Shown here: one piece after another, positions 62,544 through 64,000 of the stretch
Layout of the letters: each line of letters opens with the position of its first letter
Numbering within the stretch: position 1 is the first letter of the stretch
Source: JBAXZR01 sp041670165
Lineage (GTDB): Bacteria > Bacillota > Clostridia > Christensenellales > UBA1242
Direction of reading: 5' to 3'
DNA: 64,000 nt
Assembly (NCBI GenBank): GCA_041670165.1
Contig: JBAXZR010000002.1
Span: 38,111-102,110, forward strand
Position numbers and translations under genes: made by a program
The notes under the pieces: model-generated
What the model was told of the DNA's origin: nothing
Database searches by the model: none
The model's input: the letters and a program-made list of their open reading frames with translations, nothing else

Positions 62544-63314
62544 TTAAATCATTTGCTTTTTGATGCTATCCAGTGCGTTTTTTTCCAGTCTACTAACTTG
62601 TGCTTGAGAAATTCCAACTTCTTTAGATACTTCTGTTTGAGTTTTGCCAATGAAATATCTGAGTTGCAAAATCTCTTTTTCTCTTTCAGAAAGTCCAACA
62701 ATTGCAGAATGTAAAGATATTTTTTCATCATTAATACAATTGTCTGATCTTGTGTCGGCAAGTTGATCGAGAAAACTTGTTTCTCCATCATGACTTTCAG
62801 AAATTGGATTTGAAAGTGAAACCGTTTCAGAAATTGCATCAAGGGCAAATGCAACTGATTTTGTAGGAAGATCCAATGCTTGAGCAATTTCATCAATACT
62901 TGCTTCTCTGTGTTCAATTTGAGAAATTTGATTTTTAACTTGCAAAGCTCGATACGCAATGTCTCTCATGCTTCTAGAAACTCTTATTGCATTGTTATCT
63001 CTTAAAAACCTTCGAATTTCTCCTATTATCATTGGAACAGCATAAGTTGAAAATCTAAGTCCATAAGACGGGTCAAAATTGTTAATAGCCTTAATTAGTC
63101 CAACACAACCAACTTGAAACATGTCATCAGCTTTTTCACTTTTTCCAGAAAATTTTTGAACGATTGAAAGAACCAATCTCATGTTAGCAACAATAAATTC
63201 TTCTTTTGCTAGTTCATCTCCTGCCTTAACTTTTTTCATAAGTTCGTCCATTTCTGCATTTTTTAGAGTGGGAAGTGTGGCGGTGTTAACTCCGCATATA
63301 ACAACTTTTTTCAT
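62544..63314 (-). CDS. sigG: Forespore sigma factor SigG
   Basis: Late forespore-specific RNA polymerase sigma factor, 256 residues from ATG 63314 (GGAGG five bases upstream). The N-terminus MKKVVICGVNTATLPTLKN matches the SigG signature (VEICGVDTSKLPVL in Bacillus). Region 2 has DDMFQVGCVGLIKAINNFD and FSTYAVPMIIGEIRRFLRD, region 3 RVSRSMRDIAYRALQ, and region 4 EREKEILQLRYFIGKTQTEV. Its presence implies endospore formation. spoIIGA and sigE, normally just upstream, are not found in the window. The longer frame from 63380 is not used. Confidence 0.93.
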   Translation of the reverse strand: MKKVVICGVNTATLPTLKNAEMDELMKKVKAGDELAKEEFIVANMRLVLSIVQKFSGKSEKADDMFQVGCVGLIKAINNFDPSYGLRFSTYAVPMIIGEIRRFLRDNNAIRVSRSMRDIAYRALQVKNQISQIEHREASIDEIAQALDLPTKSVAFALDAISETVSLSNPISESHDGETSFLDQLADTRSDNCINDEKISLHSAIVGLSEREKEILQLRYFIGKTQTEVSKEVGISQAQVSRLEKNALDSIKKQMI

Positions 63315-63349
63315 AAAGCCCTCCATATTTTGCATGTCGTTTAAGCATT

Positions 63350-63378
63350 GGTTTGTACAATTAAAAGCTTTCTTATGC
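63350..63378 (-). promoter_or_regulatory. Possible sigma-F/G-type promoter of sigG
   Basis: On the minus strand GCATA (63374-63378) and GTACAAACC (63350-63358) are spaced by 15 bases. They fit forespore sigma consensus sequences only loosely. Confidence 0.25.
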
Positions 63379-63380
63379 AA

Positions 63381-64000
63381 AAATGGTTAGCTTTTTCAAA
63401 AGAAGACAAAATTGTTGATTAAAAAACAAAAGTCGCAGTTCTAAAAATTTTTGATTGTTTGGTGTTTTATAAATAAGGAAATTAAAATTTAAGCAACTCA
63501 TTTTTAAACATTAATAGTTTTTTTAAATAACAAAATCTACAAAGATAATAAAAAATTGTTTATAAATTATTTTTTTAAAAAAAATAAGATATTTATTTTA
63601 AAATGAGAAAATATTTAAAAAAAGTATTAGTGGAAATTTTAATTTGATAATCAAAAATTAAAAATTAAATTTTTATAAATTACAACTAAAAAAGGTGAAA
63701 TTTAAATTTTTAAGAATTCAAAAAACCAGTCTTAATTTCTTTTGAAAAAATCTCTTTAAACCGCCTGTTTATGACACACATGGGGTGGTGTTGGCTTTAA
63801 GAAAAGGGGAAGAAAGGAGAAAAGACGAAAAAAGATGAAAAAAGAGAAAAAAGATTAAAAAAGCAGTTGACAACTCCAAGGGTGTATGTTAACATGTTCA
63901 AGCTTTCAGAAATGAGAGCGACGGAGCTGTTGCTTCGTAAACGCATAATGACAATTGAATAAGAGAATAAAAAAGCAAAAAAGGTAAATTAAAAGTGCGA
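63381..64000. other. Non-coding end of window with a polypurine tract
   Basis: No gene is supported. 63420-63730 is plain AT-rich DNA. About 63799-63862 is a strongly purine-rich stretch built from GAAAAAAGA-like units. The last 130 bases have mixed composition and follow a strong predicted promoter; any product lies mostly outside the window. A possible 6-bp stem (AGCGAC with GTTGCT, about 63917-63934) lies in the transcribed part. Confidence 0.5.
63867..63895 (+). promoter_or_regulatory. Strong predicted promoter reading out of the window
   Basis: TTGACA (63867-63872), 17 bases, TAACAT (63890-63895) with an extended TGT. Transcription would start about 63902. What it drives is outside the window. 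Confidence 0.6.

Noticed and set aside
63894..63962. 22-codon ORF beginning at ATG 63894
   Set aside because: Its ATG lies inside the predicted -10 and it has no SD, so the promoter found there could not express it.
1..64000. tRNA, rRNA, CRISPR arrays and transposases
   Set aside because: No T-loop consensus, rRNA segments, regularly spaced repeats or transposase motifs were found when reading the intergenic regions.

Overview
The window is AT-rich (roughly 30% GC by eye) chromosomal DNA of a Gram-positive, endospore-forming bacterium of the Clostridia/Firmicutes type, using the standard bacterial code (TGA is a stop). The evidence is the late forespore sigma factor SigG, the YqfC/YqfD sporulation pair behind a sigma-E-like promoter, a SpoVD/FtsI-type PBP with a PASTA domain, FloA, TrmK, YqzL, RecX and an acpS-mazF neighbourhood. 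I saw no rRNA, tRNA, CRISPR, phage or transposase gene.

Layout. 1-1262: end of a membrane-anchored surface protein. 1458-9559: housekeeping genes (rsmD, a DUF3343/cysteine-desulfurase-like pair on the minus strand, nth-obgE-yhbY, rpiB, gapA) and two unrecognised membrane proteins. 9866-14003: a tight operon of TM2 protein, mnmA, tyrS, a short YigZ-like gene, recX and acpS, then a terminator and a small ORF-mazF toxin module. 14581-15033: an unexplained intergenic patch. 15034-18456: pnuC, an orphan gene, an RNHCP zinc protein, yqeY and a phosphoesterase. 18650-21442: a CvpA-like membrane protein with an unusually long repeat domain. 21740-25288: a shortened division cluster (rsmH, an FtsL-position gene, PBP). 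25285-32668: dinB, an mtaD-like deaminase gene, tex, clpC.

32972-61317 follows the order I remember for Bacillus (nfeD-floA-x-yqfC-yqfD-ybeY-era-yqzL-recO ... dnaG-rpoD-trmK). Between recO and dnaG lies a block holding an M16 peptidase, ppdK, a MazG-like gene, a lipoprotein, a MerR regulator and a 3555-residue surface protein. The MerR gene and the giant gene are divergent, and their promoters overlap across a MerR-type operator. This is the best candidate in the window for an undescribed regulated system. The window ends with a YkvI-like transporter, sigG (minus strand) and about 690 bases of AT/purine-rich DNA with a strong outward promoter.

Genome style. Genes are closely packed, often overlapping by 4-17 bases, and separated by clear hairpin-plus-T terminators. 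Promoters very often carry an extended -10 (TGn before the hexamer). At least four genes (rsmD, nth, the TM2 gene, rsmH) lack a Shine-Dalgarno sequence and have a -10 only about 7-9 bases before the ATG, so they probably give leaderless mRNAs. All calls are from reading the sequence; no database search was run.
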